In this document: piece after piece, positions 47,870-61,019 of the stretch
Position numbering within the stretch: the first letter of the stretch is position 1
Layout: each line of letters starts with the position of its first letter
Origin: Embiotoca jacksoni
Taxonomy: Eukaryota; Chordata; Actinopteri; Embiotocidae
Reading direction: 5' to 3'
Length of the DNA: 64,000 bases
Assembly: GCA_022577435.1 (NCBI GenBank)
Contig: JAKOON010000053.1
Location: 887,501-951,500, forward strand
Notes under the pieces: generated by a model
The model's input: only the letters and a program-made list of their open reading frames with translations
Told to the model about the DNA's origin: nothing
The model's database searches: none
Position numbers and translations under genes: made by a program

Positions 47870-48535
47870 ATGGCGGTGAATGTCTACTCCACCTCTATGA
47901 CTATAGAGAACCTGAGTCGTCATGACATGCTGGCTTGGTGTAACGACTCTCTACAGATCACTTACACAAAGATCGAGCAGCTCTGTACAGGTAAACACAC
48001 TTTTTTAAATTTTTTTTTTTTTTTTTTTAATGTCAAGCCTCTAATTATATTCAAAAATGAATCTCTCAAAATAAATAAATACGTGGTTTCTTTTTGTCTC
48101 GAGGCTCTGCTTACTGCCAGTTTATGGACATGTTGTTTCCGGGCTGCATATTGCTGAAGAAAGTCAAGTTCAACGCTCGACTGGAGCACGAATACATCCA
48201 CAATTTCAAAGTCTTACAGGCCGCGTTCAAGAGAATGACCGTGGACAAGGTGAGAGGACGCTCCCCCGTGGTCACGTTTTATTCACAAGGAGCATCCTCG
48301 GTGGATTTTCTTTTTTTTTTTTTTGTGTGTAATCTGTGTGGACCCTTCTTGTGTCGACGTCCGGCTCTCAGATCATCCCGGTGGAGAGGTTGGTGAAGGG
48401 CAAGTTCCAGGACAACTTTGAGTTCCTCCAGTGGTTTAAGAAGTTCTTCGACGCCAACTACGACGGGAAAGAGTACGACCCGATACTGACCCGGCAGGGC
48501 CAGGAGGGGACGCCGCCTCCGTCTAACCCGGGTAC

Positions 48536-48608
<73 letters not shown>

Positions 48609-50726
48609 GGTGTGGAAGATGCAATCAGCTGAGTGCGAGTGCTTCATTTCATTTCATCCCCCTCCTCATACATCCCCCCTCCCCCTCACCACCTCTAACC
48701 CAGGTCAACCCACTCATCACAAACCTAAAAGACCCTCTCGCTCAGGTAACACCCCCCTCCCTCAGGTAACACCCCCCTCCCTCAGGTAACACCCCCTCCG
48801 GTGAGCATGTGTGTGTGCCGTCCACGCTTGCACAGTGTCTCCCTTACAGTCGCGCTGCTCGTGACCCGGTCGACGGGTCGTTTTACTGCGGCCGGTCGCG
48901 GGCAGCATCAGATCGTGTTTCTGAGTACCGGTTGAACTCCGTGTCAAGACGCACGGATTAATGAGTATTTATCAAAGACGAGTGTCGTATAGATTTGTAG
49001 ACCGTTTTAGTGCAGGCTCACAAGTCTCCTGGGCATTAAAACTACCCGAGGAGGTCTCGCACGCTTTACAGGGAGAAGTTTTTCTTTCTTAAGGTGTCCT
49101 CCTGATTAAAACACAAGGCGCTCTTGCGCGTGTGACTATCGTCCACGTTTTGGTGTTCGAACTGCGGTGATGAACGTCGGTGAGCTGCACGCATTAATAC
49201 CGGTAATGTGAAGTAGACGTGCTTCACAGTAAGACCTGCCAAAACACCCGTCTCCCTCTTCAAGGTGACAAAAGTCCAAACACACCTCGAAGACGTCCTG
49301 AAGGTTGGAGTGTGTGTGCATGTGTGTGTATTTGTTCTGACACTTTTGTCTTTGTGACGTAGAGATAATTATTTTTTATTTTTTGCAGTTTTTTTTTTTT
49401 CTTGAAGGGTCTTTAATTTAATTTAGTTTAGTTTAAGGCTCGGAGTTCAGGTTTTTTTTTGTGTGTGTGTGCACTCAGCAGGTAGTGAAAGCAGCAGATC
49501 AGTACAGACTTGGAGCATTAAAACACACCTCAGGTCACATTTACAGAACCGGCGATGACGGATGCAAAAAAAAAAAAAAAAAAAAAAATCCCACACAAAT
49601 AACGTGACAGGACTGAAAACGACAGCATCGCCGTGGAGACGCCTTCAGGGAGTTACGGGACGAACGGGGGCACCGGTAACGCCCCGAAGGACGGTGGATC
49701 TGTAAACGCATGTTGTTTTTGTCCCGGTAGCCCCCATGAGAACGTCTCCCACGGTGCCGAAGAGCGTCCCGGCCCCGCAGAGGCAGAACAACATACCGGC
49801 GGCCCGCAGGACCACCCCGGTGACCCGTAACGGAGGAGACGCCGAGCTCATGGAGCTCAACCAGCAGGTACCGCCGCTCCGATCCGCTCACACTCCTCTA
49901 AAAGTATGACGTTTTTTTAATTTTTAATTTTTTTCCGTGTGTCCATATCGCGTCCGTTTTGCTCGTTGCGTCCTTTGATCTGCCCGTTCGCTCATTTTAT
50001 TTAATTTTTTTCCCCCCTTCGTCCGCTCGTAGGTGCTGGATCTGAAGATGACCATCGACGGACTGGAGAAGGAGAGGGACTTCTACTTCGGAAAGCTGCG
50101 AGACATCGAACTCATCTGCCAGGATCACGAAAACCACCCGGTGCTCAGCAAAGTCATGGACATACTGTACGCAACAGAGGTAAGACACCGCGCCGGCAGC
50201 GAAATCAGGTTACCCGGGCAACGGGATTATGTCTTTTAAATTCACTGAAAACTCACGTTTACGCACAAGAATACAGAGTTCAGATTTCTCTTAGATGATA
50301 TGTTTATTGTGATTCATGAGAAAATCCAGCGGTTTAAAAAAAAAAAAAAAAAAAAAAAAACATTTTCTGGAATTTTAAAACATTTCAAAATCATGTTTGC
50401 GTACAAACACACTGAATATTGAAATGTAGCTGCGATTGTCAGCGGCGACGATTCAGCACTTCGATCCCATTTAAAGCCGCAATTTTACAGGGTCGTCCCT
50501 GCTTGAATTGCTGCTTATCGGTCCCAGACACTGTAGAACGATGTGATATACGTACACGGGAAGTAAACAAACATCAGGAAAGCTGTTCCAAAAACAACAA
50601 CAACAACATTAAGCCTCCAAACACTGACATCAACCGGCTTCTCTTTTTTTTTTCCAGGATGGATTCGCACCACCAGAGGACGAGGAAATTGACGAAGGAG
50701 CACAGGGAGACCAGGACGAGTTCTGA
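47870..50726 (+). CDS. mapre3: Microtubule-associated protein RP/EB family member 3 (EB3)
   Basis: Seven coding exons join in phase: 47870-47990, 48104-48249, 48372-48531, 48704-48745, 49731-49867, 50033-50179, 50658-50726 (TGA), giving 273 residues against 281 in human MAPRE3. The start is MAVNVYSTSMT. The calponin-homology domain (about 14-116) contains MLAWCNDSL, YCQFMDMLFPGC, HNFKVLQAAFK and WFKKFFDANYDG and binds the growing microtubule end. The EB-homology coiled coil (VLDLKMTIDGLEKERDFYF onward, about 202-250) holds the hydrophobic FYF that binds SxIP partners. The acidic tail ends GDQDEF. The linker exon 48704-48745 (THHKPKRPSRSG) and the exon at 49731 are Pro/Arg-rich like other EB linkers but differ most from human. 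The C-terminal aromatic is Phe rather than Tyr. The ATG exon follows a (TG)n tract. Confidence 0.94.
48537..48606. repeat. (AC)n microsatellite at the donor of the third mapre3 coding exon
   Basis: 70 bp of AC starting six bases into the intron that begins at 48532. Confidence 0.95.
48741..48800 (+). repeat. Three tandem 20-bp units each containing a splice donor
   Basis: CTCAGGTAACACCCCCCTCC occurs at 48741 and 48761 and nearly again at 48781. The first unit supplies the donor of the exon 48704-48745; the others repeat the same CAG/GTAAC. Confidence 0.9.
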
Positions 50727-51156
50727 AATCTCCTCTTCATCACCGTCATCACCCCCCTCCCCTCCTCCCCCAAACCTCTCATCCTTTAAATCTGACCCTT
50801 TTGTCACGTTTACCCCTCCCCCCCCCCTCTCCCCCGCCCCGCCCACCCTTCTTCAAAAAACATTTTAATTTTTTTTTTTAATACTTTTTACAAATTCCCC
50901 CCCTTACTTCCTCCCGGTCTCGTCTGTGGCTGTCCCATTTCCATGACGACCGTACAGCCTCGCTTTCCCCAAACTCTTACTAGCATAAAAGGACACTTCA
51001 ACCAAGACGTGTGGACGGTCAGCCCGGCTCGCCTCGCTTGATTTATTCTAACCGGTTGTCGGCGGTTTTAAGGTTAAACAGCGATGAGATTACAGGGACG
51101 CAGAACTGGGCCTGAGCGGTGCGACGGATCCGTCTGTCTGAGGAGGGAGCTCACTT

Positions 51157-51202
<46 letters not shown>

Positions 51203-51791
51203 GCACACACACACACACAAGCGCATCAGGGTTCGCTGCAGAGTTTATATATATATTTGAAACCACACACGATGTTTTCCACACAATGTGACCAGTTTTA
51301 GGATATTGTTGGGGGGTTTTACAAGGTGAGATTATAAAAAGGTGTTACCACGCATATATATTTTGACAATTTTTCATAACGCTGACGACATATCACAGAC
51401 TTTGAACTGCTCACGTGCACACGCATAGAGGGAAGTCATCGAGGTGAAACCATCACAGATATGTTCCTCTTCATCAAGTCGTCCCACCAGAGAGGGTTTT
51501 CGCTCACGAAATTGTCCCGACAGCTCGATCAGGACACAGCACGGTGTATTTATGTTTTTATTTATTTATTTTATTTTTTTTTATTTTTTTTTAAAAATCT
51601 GCTCTATGAAGTTTCGGGGAAAAAAAAAAAAAAAAAAAGGTTTCGGATTTAGGGGGGAAACGGAAAGTCTTGCACTAAATGTAGCGACAAACAAACCGAC
51701 TGAATGGATCCAAAATGCCAACATGCAGTGACTGGCTGCAGCCAGGAAGATACAGGAAGATGCAATTTTATATTTTGTAGATTTATTATAA

Positions 51792-51833
<42 letters not shown>

Positions 51834-52290
51834 GCATTGAATTGCTCGATGGCTAAGTCAGTGTAAAACGTATTTATCAGACAAATGTCAAGCTTTGAAT
51901 TCTATGAATGAACATATGTAAAAAACCAAAAAAAAAAAAAAAAAAACTAAAAGTAAGACTACAGACAGACACTACTAAGTACTAATGTTTGACTGTGTTA
52001 ATTGAGTTAAACATTTTAGCTGCTATCGTTACTCTTCTGTTGCCGTATTTAATTTTCACATGTTGCGTAGCGTTAAAACGCCACAGTGGCTGCCGAGCAA
52101 CTCGAACTTCGGTTTTATTGTGATTGACAGCCGGGCTGAGTGTGATTGACATCAGTTGGAGCTGTCTTGAGAGAAGAACAACATGCATCGGGAACCTCTC
52201 TCACCGTTTGTTGCCATGGCAGCCATGTGATAAACCTGCATCATTTGGAGTTACTTCTGGAATGAAATAAAGCTCTGAGGTTCAAGAAAA
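50727..52290 (+). other. mapre3: Probable 3' UTR of mapre3
   Basis: No exon after the stop at 50726. Contains an interrupted CA repeat (51164-51219) and several A and T runs. AATAAA at 52266-52271 is a candidate poly(A) signal. Confidence 0.45.
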
Positions 52291-53430
52291 AGTAACAAAC
52301 GTCATCCGCCGTGTTTTTCATTCATCGGGAGCCGAGTTATGACAAATATTTTGATTTTTGTCCTCCGAAAAATCGGCGCCCAACGGGCCACGTCTCGCAC
52401 GCTCGTGTGACCGCAGTGATGCTGAGGTCGGCGATTATTTTGCCAAGAAAATCGTTTGTACTTGTAAAAATTGACTCGCGAAATATTAACATTAACGCTG
52501 TGGTTCGTGGTTTTAAGCGTCCACTTAATTTAATTAGAGGAGGTTTTGTGCCAAACGCTAAGTGAGTCATTTGAGTGCAGCCAACACTCACCGTCTGTTC
52601 CTCAGACAGCAGCCAGACGAGAGAACAGCATCCAGGATGAAGATGAGCTGAATGCTTTCACACAAAGCTGAATTTTTACAGTCCATAAAAGTCATGCACC
52701 CGACGTCTTACTTTTTGACTTCAATTTGGAAATGATAAAAAAAATAAAAAAAATAGACCGTTACAAAAGGGCACATCAAAACATCCTGAGCTCTGTTTGA
52801 GCCCGCAGCTCACCGGTGCAGCCAGTTAAGGCTTCAGCTATCAATTAATCCACCAATTATTATTTTTTTATATCACTTTCCAAAAAATTTCAGAAAACGA
52901 TAAACACCCAAATTGCTTTTATTGTCCGTAAACCCAAAGTATCAACCCCCGGGGAAGCTGGAACTTGTGAATTTTGTGGATCTTTACTTCAACAATTACT
53001 TTAACAACTCAGCCTGTTGATTATCAAAATTGTTGCCCATTAATTTTTGTCAATCAATTTAATTAAATTAGTTTGGTTCTATAAAATGTAAAAAAAAAAA
53101 AAAAAAGTCTGCTCTTGTCTGACTAACGGTTCCAAAAAACCCAAAGTACCCCGCAGTATAGCGTGTTAACATAAACTTATAAAACATTTCAACAATAACG
53201 CAGTTAAAAGTGATTTACATAAAACACGGACAAAATGTTAAAGCAATATAAGACGAAAGATTTTTTTTTTTAATTTTTTTAAATGCATTAAAATAAAACA
53301 AACTAAAAAGAGTGGTGTGAGAAATGAGTTGATTTTAAAATACACCAGGTTACTCGAGGTCGAAGTTTTTAAATGTATTTGAATTAATTAATAAAATAAA
53401 AATGTGTCTAAACTTGCTTAACCTCAGGAA
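52291..53430. other. Intergenic region between mapre3 and tmem214
   Basis: AT-rich sequence with A/T runs; no gene, RNA or organised repeat recognised. Confidence 0.5.
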
Positions 53431-53635
53431 ACGGTACTGAACGGGTCTGAACGCGTCACTCTGACGTCACGCCGACAAAAGAGACGTGGCACGCGGACGG
53501 TTAAAACGACCAGTTGACGGAGCGTCGCGGTTCATTCAGAGCCGGGAGGAGGAAGAAGAAGGTGTCGGAGAATCATCATCATCATCACCGTTAAAACAAC
53601 AACAACAACAACAAAACTGAAATAAGACAACCGAC
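53430..53635 (+). promoter_or_regulatory. tmem214: Promoter and 5' UTR of tmem214
   Basis: CG-rich stretch before the ATG. TGACGTCA, a perfect CRE/ATF palindrome, is at 53462-53469 and GACGTGGCA, close to the XBP1 unfolded-protein response element, is at 53483-53491. The 5' UTR ends in CAA repeats and an ATG in good context (GACATGG). Confidence 0.55.
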
Positions 53636-56600
53636 ATGGCTTCGAACAATGGCTCAGCCGGCAAATGGGAAGTGGTGAAGAAAGGGAAGAGAAGCAACAA
53701 CGGAGGAGGAGGAGGAGGGAAGAGCGACAAGAAGCAGCCCGGCGGAGGAAGGAAAGCTCTGGGCGAGTCGAACCAGCCGGCCCGACGTAAGTTCAACGCG
53801 GCCCTCCGCCGCCGCTGGCCGCCGCCGCTTCACCCCGTTGACCTCCTTTGAGAAAAGTTCCGCCTTTAAAGACGAGGACGGAAGTTTGAGTGACGAGCGT
53901 CACCGTTAACTGGCATCTTAGCGGGGACGAGCTAACCTAGCCTAGCCTAGCCTAGCCTCGCGCTGCGTTTCCTCTTTTAAATTCACGTTTTTTTTTTTTT
54001 TATTATCCGTTTTACTCTTAATCTGCTGCTTCGTGTCAAAGTAACATCCAGCCTGAACCTTTCTCCTCTGGGTTTTTTTATTTTATTTTTATTTTCTGAC
54101 ACATTCAGCTGGAAGGAAACGGGCTAGTTTAGCGTTAGCTTATTAGCAACCTTTCTAGGAAAAGTGTGTCAACAAAGTCGACGTCATTACAGTCGGAGCT
54201 GCATCGAGGTTGTTTATATTATCACGTGTCAAGGGTTGTTGTTTTTATTTTTTGTATTATTATTATTATTATTATTTTATAGCTGAACTGGACAAACACG
54301 CGGCGGATGGATTTGTCTTTAGCTCATTTCCACGTAGCCCACACATGACAGCTGTCACTCATCTGAGGGGACTTTAATACGACGTGGCGATTTAAAACCC
54401 ACGATTTTTTTGATTTGATTTGGATTAAATCTGGCAGTATCTATATAATCCTAACGTCGACGATTTAAATTACGTTTATGCGCGTTAACACGTGTCTTGT
54501 TTTATATCTTATATCACTTGTATATTACATTTATATTCTGGAAAGAGCTTCAATTTAAACTTGAATTCCCTACTTGTATATTATCTTACTGTCCTTATTT
54601 ATTTATTTATTTATTCGACCTTCTGTGCCTTTTTCTTGTGTTGCATTTATGGTAACCGATGCCAAGACACGTTTTTTTTTTTTTTTGCATACGTGGCTCC
54701 TGAGAACAGATTCTCACTAATTATAAAAACACGTAATGATGTCGCAGTAATCTTTATAAACAAGTAAAGATGATATCTTGTTCTATACCATGATGATACC
54801 ATTTAATACTCCTACAGCCAGATATGCCTTATTGCTGCTGTTTTCCGAAGCCTTTAAAGACGCGTACGCTCGACGTAAGATTTAAAAACGCAACCCTTTG
54901 GTTTTTGCTTATTTTGACTTATTTTAGGCACACGCTGAAGTTTTGTTCACAAATATGTTAAAATCCACGTTGGTGAGCACTTAATCCATCCACCTGACAG
55001 GTGCATTTAAACGCATTGAGCGGCACGATAACGCGCAGGTCACGATAAAAGGTGCAGTTTTTTTGTTTTTTTCTTACAGTTTTATGTTTACAGTGTTAGG
55101 CAGAATTACACGTACGGGTAGAGACAAAAAAAAAAACCCCACAACTGTTGGTTTCTGGTGTGATTGCCGTTTGCCTCGTGCTGTGTGTGGTCTGTTCAAT
55201 ACTCGTATTCTCCTCTTCAGTGGCTAAAATTACACCATCATGAAGAGTCCTGCGACAGTAGTTGGGGAAAACACCGAGGCTGTGAGCGACTATCGAGTGG
55301 TCTCGGCGTTCACGGGCCGGGGGAGGTTGTCGGTTTGATCCAGTTTACCACATCGTTAAAGCATAACATCAGCTGACTAGAAAACGGCCCGAAGGCATGT
55401 TCTGTTTTATAAACTGAATTTCAAAGCCCTTGTTGAAGACGGAGCCCTTTCCTCGATATCTGTTTCAATATTTTCATTATTTTAGTTTCTTACTGCTGCA
55501 AATCCCCGATTTTAAATTGTTTAATCGATTCACCACAGATTTAACTTGGGAATGCAGCTTGTGGTTATAAGGTGCCGGTCGGCTTATGTTGCCTTTACAC
55601 TATACATGAGATTTAAAAAAATAAAATAAATCATTCATAAAAAAAACTGTCAGCAGCTTCCCTCAAATCCTGCTCCATATTTTGAGATATGGTTGCCACT
55701 GAAAAAATGAACAAATCAGTTGTTTGTTTATGCCCCATTTTTATCAGTGAATCATCCCGTCTAAAGTCCGTCCGATCACGGTGACCGTGGCCGTATCGGT
55801 GGGGACGCGGTGTAAAGGTTTTGCCTGAAATAAATAAACATAATAACCCGTCTGACCAACGTAGTATTTAATCTAAATACGCGATCCGTTTTAATCAAAC
55901 AGCAGTTTTTTGCCAAATCTGTTTGTCCCTTACAGCTGTTCAGCACTTGATCATGAGACTGCCAATGTTGGGCTTGTGGGTTTTGGCATATTTTAAAATA
56001 GTCCTCCAGCCTCGGGTTCACTCTGAAGTTTTTTTTTTTTATCTGATAGATCATGAAAGATGTTGCTGCGAAACATTATGGAAGTATTCAAGACTTTTTT
56101 TATTTGATTATTTAAATAGACAGAAAATGGAGGAAAATATTACAAACCTGACACGTAATTCTTTTACATAAAATGTCTGAACATATTTTAGGTTATCATG
56201 TCAACGGAGGCGATTGTGTCAAATCCAGCATGTTATTTAATTTAAAAAGGATAATAAAAACCGTTACACATCATCACAGCTGTTATTGACTCGCACTGTT
56301 CTCTTAATAACTCCAGCCTCCTTGAAATCAGAAATACCACTTTTTTTTTTTTTTTTTTTTAGCAAATATAATCTTTGATCAACATAAACTATCAGTTACT
56401 GAGTTGTGCTGTACAGGATGTATGCCAACAGTTAAAGGAACCGTTCTCGCTCTCTGTCCATCTGTGCTCTTGGAAACTGATCCAATAAAGGGCCGCAGAT
56501 CATCATGACAGCTCAATTTCAATAAGTGTTCATTAACACGACTCCACCGGAAAACATTGTGCGGCGACACGGTGCCAAAAGGAGGCAGGTTTTTATTTTC

Positions 56601-57816
56601 ACCCAGATGTTACATTCAGCGAACGCCAAGTAGACGTTGTGGCAAAAATGAAATCGAGTGGTTACATTGTAACCCCGGTTCTCCGAGTGAGTTCTCTGGA
56701 GACAATAGAGAACTTGTGGTTACATTGTAACCCCGGTTCTCCGAGTGAGTTCTCTGGACATAATAGACATCCTGTGGTTACATCTATAACCTCGGTTCTC
56801 TGAGCGACGAGACTTATCTCTCGATCGTCTCTTGTATCTCTCTGGAGATGACAGTTTTTCATCAACACAGTAACTGCACCCTCCACAGGGAAACATTTAC
56901 ATACATATTCACTGTAGCTTTATGTTTCTGGATTTATATTTCAGGAAGGTTCGCATGCAAAGTGGCTCCCACTTTGCATGCGAACCTTCCTGAACTGAAG
57001 CGTTCACCTGAGAAGACACTCCTCTGTTTGTTCTGGGTCGGATGACGTTTACAAAGACTGATGAAATTTCTCCCAAGTGTGTTGCAGTCATGCTGCTCTG
57101 ATTGAGAAATGGTGACGAGTTTCTTGAAAAACGCTGCGTCTTCACTTCCTCCCGACTTCAGACGAGACAAGTTTCCTCAAGAATGCTGTTTATAACGGAG
57201 CCAAAACACTGAAGTCTTTCAAAGTAATGAAACAAAAAATAAAAATCTTAAACTGAATTCTAAAACATAAACAATCACTTTAAAGGAAAACATAATTGCA
57301 TAAATGGTTTATGTCATCATAGCACAAATGAGACATTTTAAGAAAAAAAATAAAAAAATCCTAGTCTGGATTAGGACCTCCCCTGTGTCCCCGTCGCTGT
57401 AAGCAGATGTCCCTTCGTGTCAGGAGCTGCCGCTAGAAATGACCGACATCCCCGACACGGATATTTGTTTCGTATTAATAGATGTTTACGCCTGGTCAGA
57501 TTACCTCAATCTCATCTTTCGGCGCTCTCCTCACTGTTCTGCTCTCGTGGGGTAATGCTTACTGAGCTGTCTGCGTCCTGAAGCCCCTCCCCCTTTTCAG
57601 ACGAGACGACGACAACAACAACAATAACAAAAAAACTCATGAATTCGGCCTTCTTGTCGTGGATAGATTTAAATACCAGTTCCTGAATCTCCCAACTTTT
57701 GATCGGGCGGGGGAAGGGGAGGGGGGGAGGTTATGGTGACGGATTTCGTATTAAGTCCAGATGGAGAAGTTAAAAGTGTGAAATGAACCTCATGTTTGCG
57801 TCACAGCCCCTCGGGG

Positions 57817-57883
<67 letters not shown>

Positions 57884-59174
57884 CCCAGATATAGATAGAT
57901 CGAGGTTCCATGTAGACAACTGCTCCGGTTTGTGGGCGGGGCTTTAAACCAGAATAATGTCCCATAATGTCTCGCGCTTAATCCCACATTTGCTGTCCTC
58001 CTCTTGTAAATGCTGACTGGAGTTCAAATAAAAATAGTCCCCATCAAAAACACTGGTTTCTCCTGTTGGAAGAATGTTTGCATACAGTTTATTTATTTAT
58101 TTTTTTTTTAAAGTAGACTACATTTACGAGCCGTTTTTCTTCTCCTGCCTGTAAAGATGGCCGACGTAAGGAAACGCTTCCAAAAAGAAATTGAAGACAA
58201 AACATTGCGCAAACGGGCCGTTGTTTATCTCACGAGACCACATCCTAAACTTTACGAAGTCCAGCCAGCACATCTGGACTTTCCTGAACCGTCGCGGATC
58301 GCTCGCCGCGCGCTTTCTCTAGATTAAATTGTTTAGTGTTTGGTACGAAGGGCCGAGATGGATCCCAGGTCTGCATACCCGCCCTCCCCGTTACGTACAC
58401 CCCGCTTATAATATGATGTCACTGGCATAAGAAACCCACGGTATTCTGCTTTCACTTCTAGTTAGTTGTCACGTCATCCATCTTTATATTGTATCTCTGG
58501 TTTCCCCCCTTTCAGAGGCTTTTACATTTTAGGAATAAAAACGATTAAAAAAAAGTACGAGTTACAGGAAATATCCGAAAATTATCTTTTTAAATAGTGA
58601 AGAAAATGATTGCTGTAACGTTTTATATCAAAAACAATTACAGCCCTGTAGGTTGGGCCGACTTTTATTTTGAAATGCCCAAAATATGGACATTTTAGGA
58701 CACGTGACTGAAGTAAGGGAAATATCCAAAAACCATCTTTTTAAATAGTGACGGAAAATGATTGTTGTAACATTTTATATTAAAAACAATTACAGCCCGG
58801 AAAATATCTGACATTGGGAACTTCAAAATAAAAGCATTTGTAATGGACTTTTAACTGGTTTGAGCTCTAAATATGACAAGAGGGTTTTAACGAGTGGGAA
58901 TATTTGGAATGCGGCCGGTGTTTATTCCTTTGTGAACCCTAATGAGTGTCGCATGAATATCGTTTTGGAAAGCAACAGCCTGTTACGTAAGCCACCGAGG
59001 GAGGGAGGGAGGGAGGGAGGCGCTGGATGTAAGGGGCGGGGAGGTGGGCGGGCAACCCGGGAGGGAAATACCTCGGGTTTCTTGGAGTAACTGGATTTTT
59101 CAGGGCAGCACAGAGAAGCAACGTCTCCCTGAAGAAGTTTCAGTTCATCTCCACAACTCTCCGACCCTTGTTTT

Positions 59175-59205
<31 letters not shown>

Positions 59206-60940
59206 TTTTCCATTTTTTTTTCCGTCCCTCAGCGCCGCTGAAGATGTCGGAGACGCTGTACGACGGCTTCGAGAAGATGGGGAAGAAACAGAACAAGGAG
59301 CAGGTTCCTCCGCCGGCCGAGTCGCAGAGCAAGAAGCCGTCGGCCAGCAAAGCGTCCAAGAAGCCGCCGTCCAGCAACGCGGTCGGACCTGCGACTCACA
59401 AGACCCTCGAGGAAGCCTTCAAAGCTGTGAGTAACTTCTCTGTTTCTTCACCATCTCACGGTTGGTGCGGTGGATTAAAGCTCAACGTTGTTATTTCTTT
59501 GTAATGGAAAGAGAAGAAACCATTTTTGAAAGATTAAAGAATTTTTTTTTTTTTTTTTGCACTAAATCTGCTCGTTTGTTTCTAAACGACGTTAAATTAG
59601 ATTTAAAAACTGAATTAAATCACAATATATATTGAGAAAAGATTCTATCAGCGATTCAATTAAATTTACCAGGCTTTTAAAAAAAACCAAACAAATAAAA
59701 ATCCATTGATATCTTCGTGCAAAACACCCGGAAACAAAGACGCGTTGTAACGTCCTCGTCACATGCCGAGTGAGACGCGTCTCCGCCTTTCTGCTTAATG
59801 GATGTTTTGTTTTCCGGATGTTTCCGCCGACGGCCCCGTTTCTATCTTTAGCTGGACGTCGTGGACCTGAAGCAGCAGTTGGCTCGCAGTCAGACCCTGT
59901 TCCCAGAAACCCCTTCGGTCTGGGTCAAGGACCTGGCGGGATACCTCAACCTCAATCTGACCGCCCCGGAGAACGAGCCCACGCTCAGCAGCTACGCTCA
60001 CGGTCCGTCGCACTTTTATTCTGAAATTGCCCCCCCCCCCCAAAAAAAAAAAAAAAAAAAGTGGACGTTTTTAGGACGCGCGACTCAACGTCCACCCGCT
60101 CTTTTGTCTTTCGTCCCAGATTACCCATACTGCCTTACGGGGAAAGAGCTGAGGGCCGTCATCAAGGGCCTGATCGGACGCTGCAGCAACATCCTGCCGG
60201 ATTTCTTGGACCACTGCGTTTACACGATGCTCAGGGAGCTGGACAGACAGCCAGGTAAACCGGGACCGGACGGGAAAGACATCCGTCCCTTGGGTTTGGT
60301 TCTTCTGTCCTTCTACTGTCGGTTTCTGCACTTTAAATGGAAAAAAATTAGCAAAATAGCTGAGAAGTAGTCGAGCTTTACGTCTGCATTGGTTCAAGTT
60401 GTCTTTATTTGGGATTTGCATGTGGATATATCAACAACAACAACAACTAAAAGTCAGATTTGATTTTATTAAACAACATCGAGTAGCGAGATGAAAGAAA
60501 AACACAAAAACTGACTTGAAGCACGCTCATTGTAAAAACATGGTTAACGTCATCATCAGAGTCTTCAGCTGTCAGGCTCCTCTTAATTAAATATATATGA
60601 ATACAAAACTTTTTGTTTTTGTTTTGTTTGTTGTTTAGTGTTGACGCTCTTCGTCTTTTTTTTTGTTTCCTTACTGTTTGTTATTTAAGGGTTGAAAACT
60701 GTTCTGGGATTTTACACTTAAAATAAAGATGAATTTAAAATGAATCAATCAATATCTTACTTTGGTTTTATTTGCCTCTTTTTTTTATGTATATATAGTT
60801 TTTTAATAAATAAAAAATAAAACGACAACAACAACAGCTGTTTCCTCTCGTTTCCAGGAGAACCTCTCCACGGCTACAGAGTTTGTATACAGGCGATCCT
60901 GCAGGACAAACCCAGAATAGCCACTCAAAACCTGCCAGAG

Positions 60941-61019
<79 letters not shown>

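Larger units (their letters stand above)
53787..59232 (+). other. tmem214: First intron of tmem214
   Basis: 5.4 kb. Besides the repeats listed separately it holds a CCTAG run (about 53935-53955), a roughly 151-bp diverged tandem pair (from about 58568 and 58719) and A/T runs. No coding exon seen. Confidence 0.6.
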
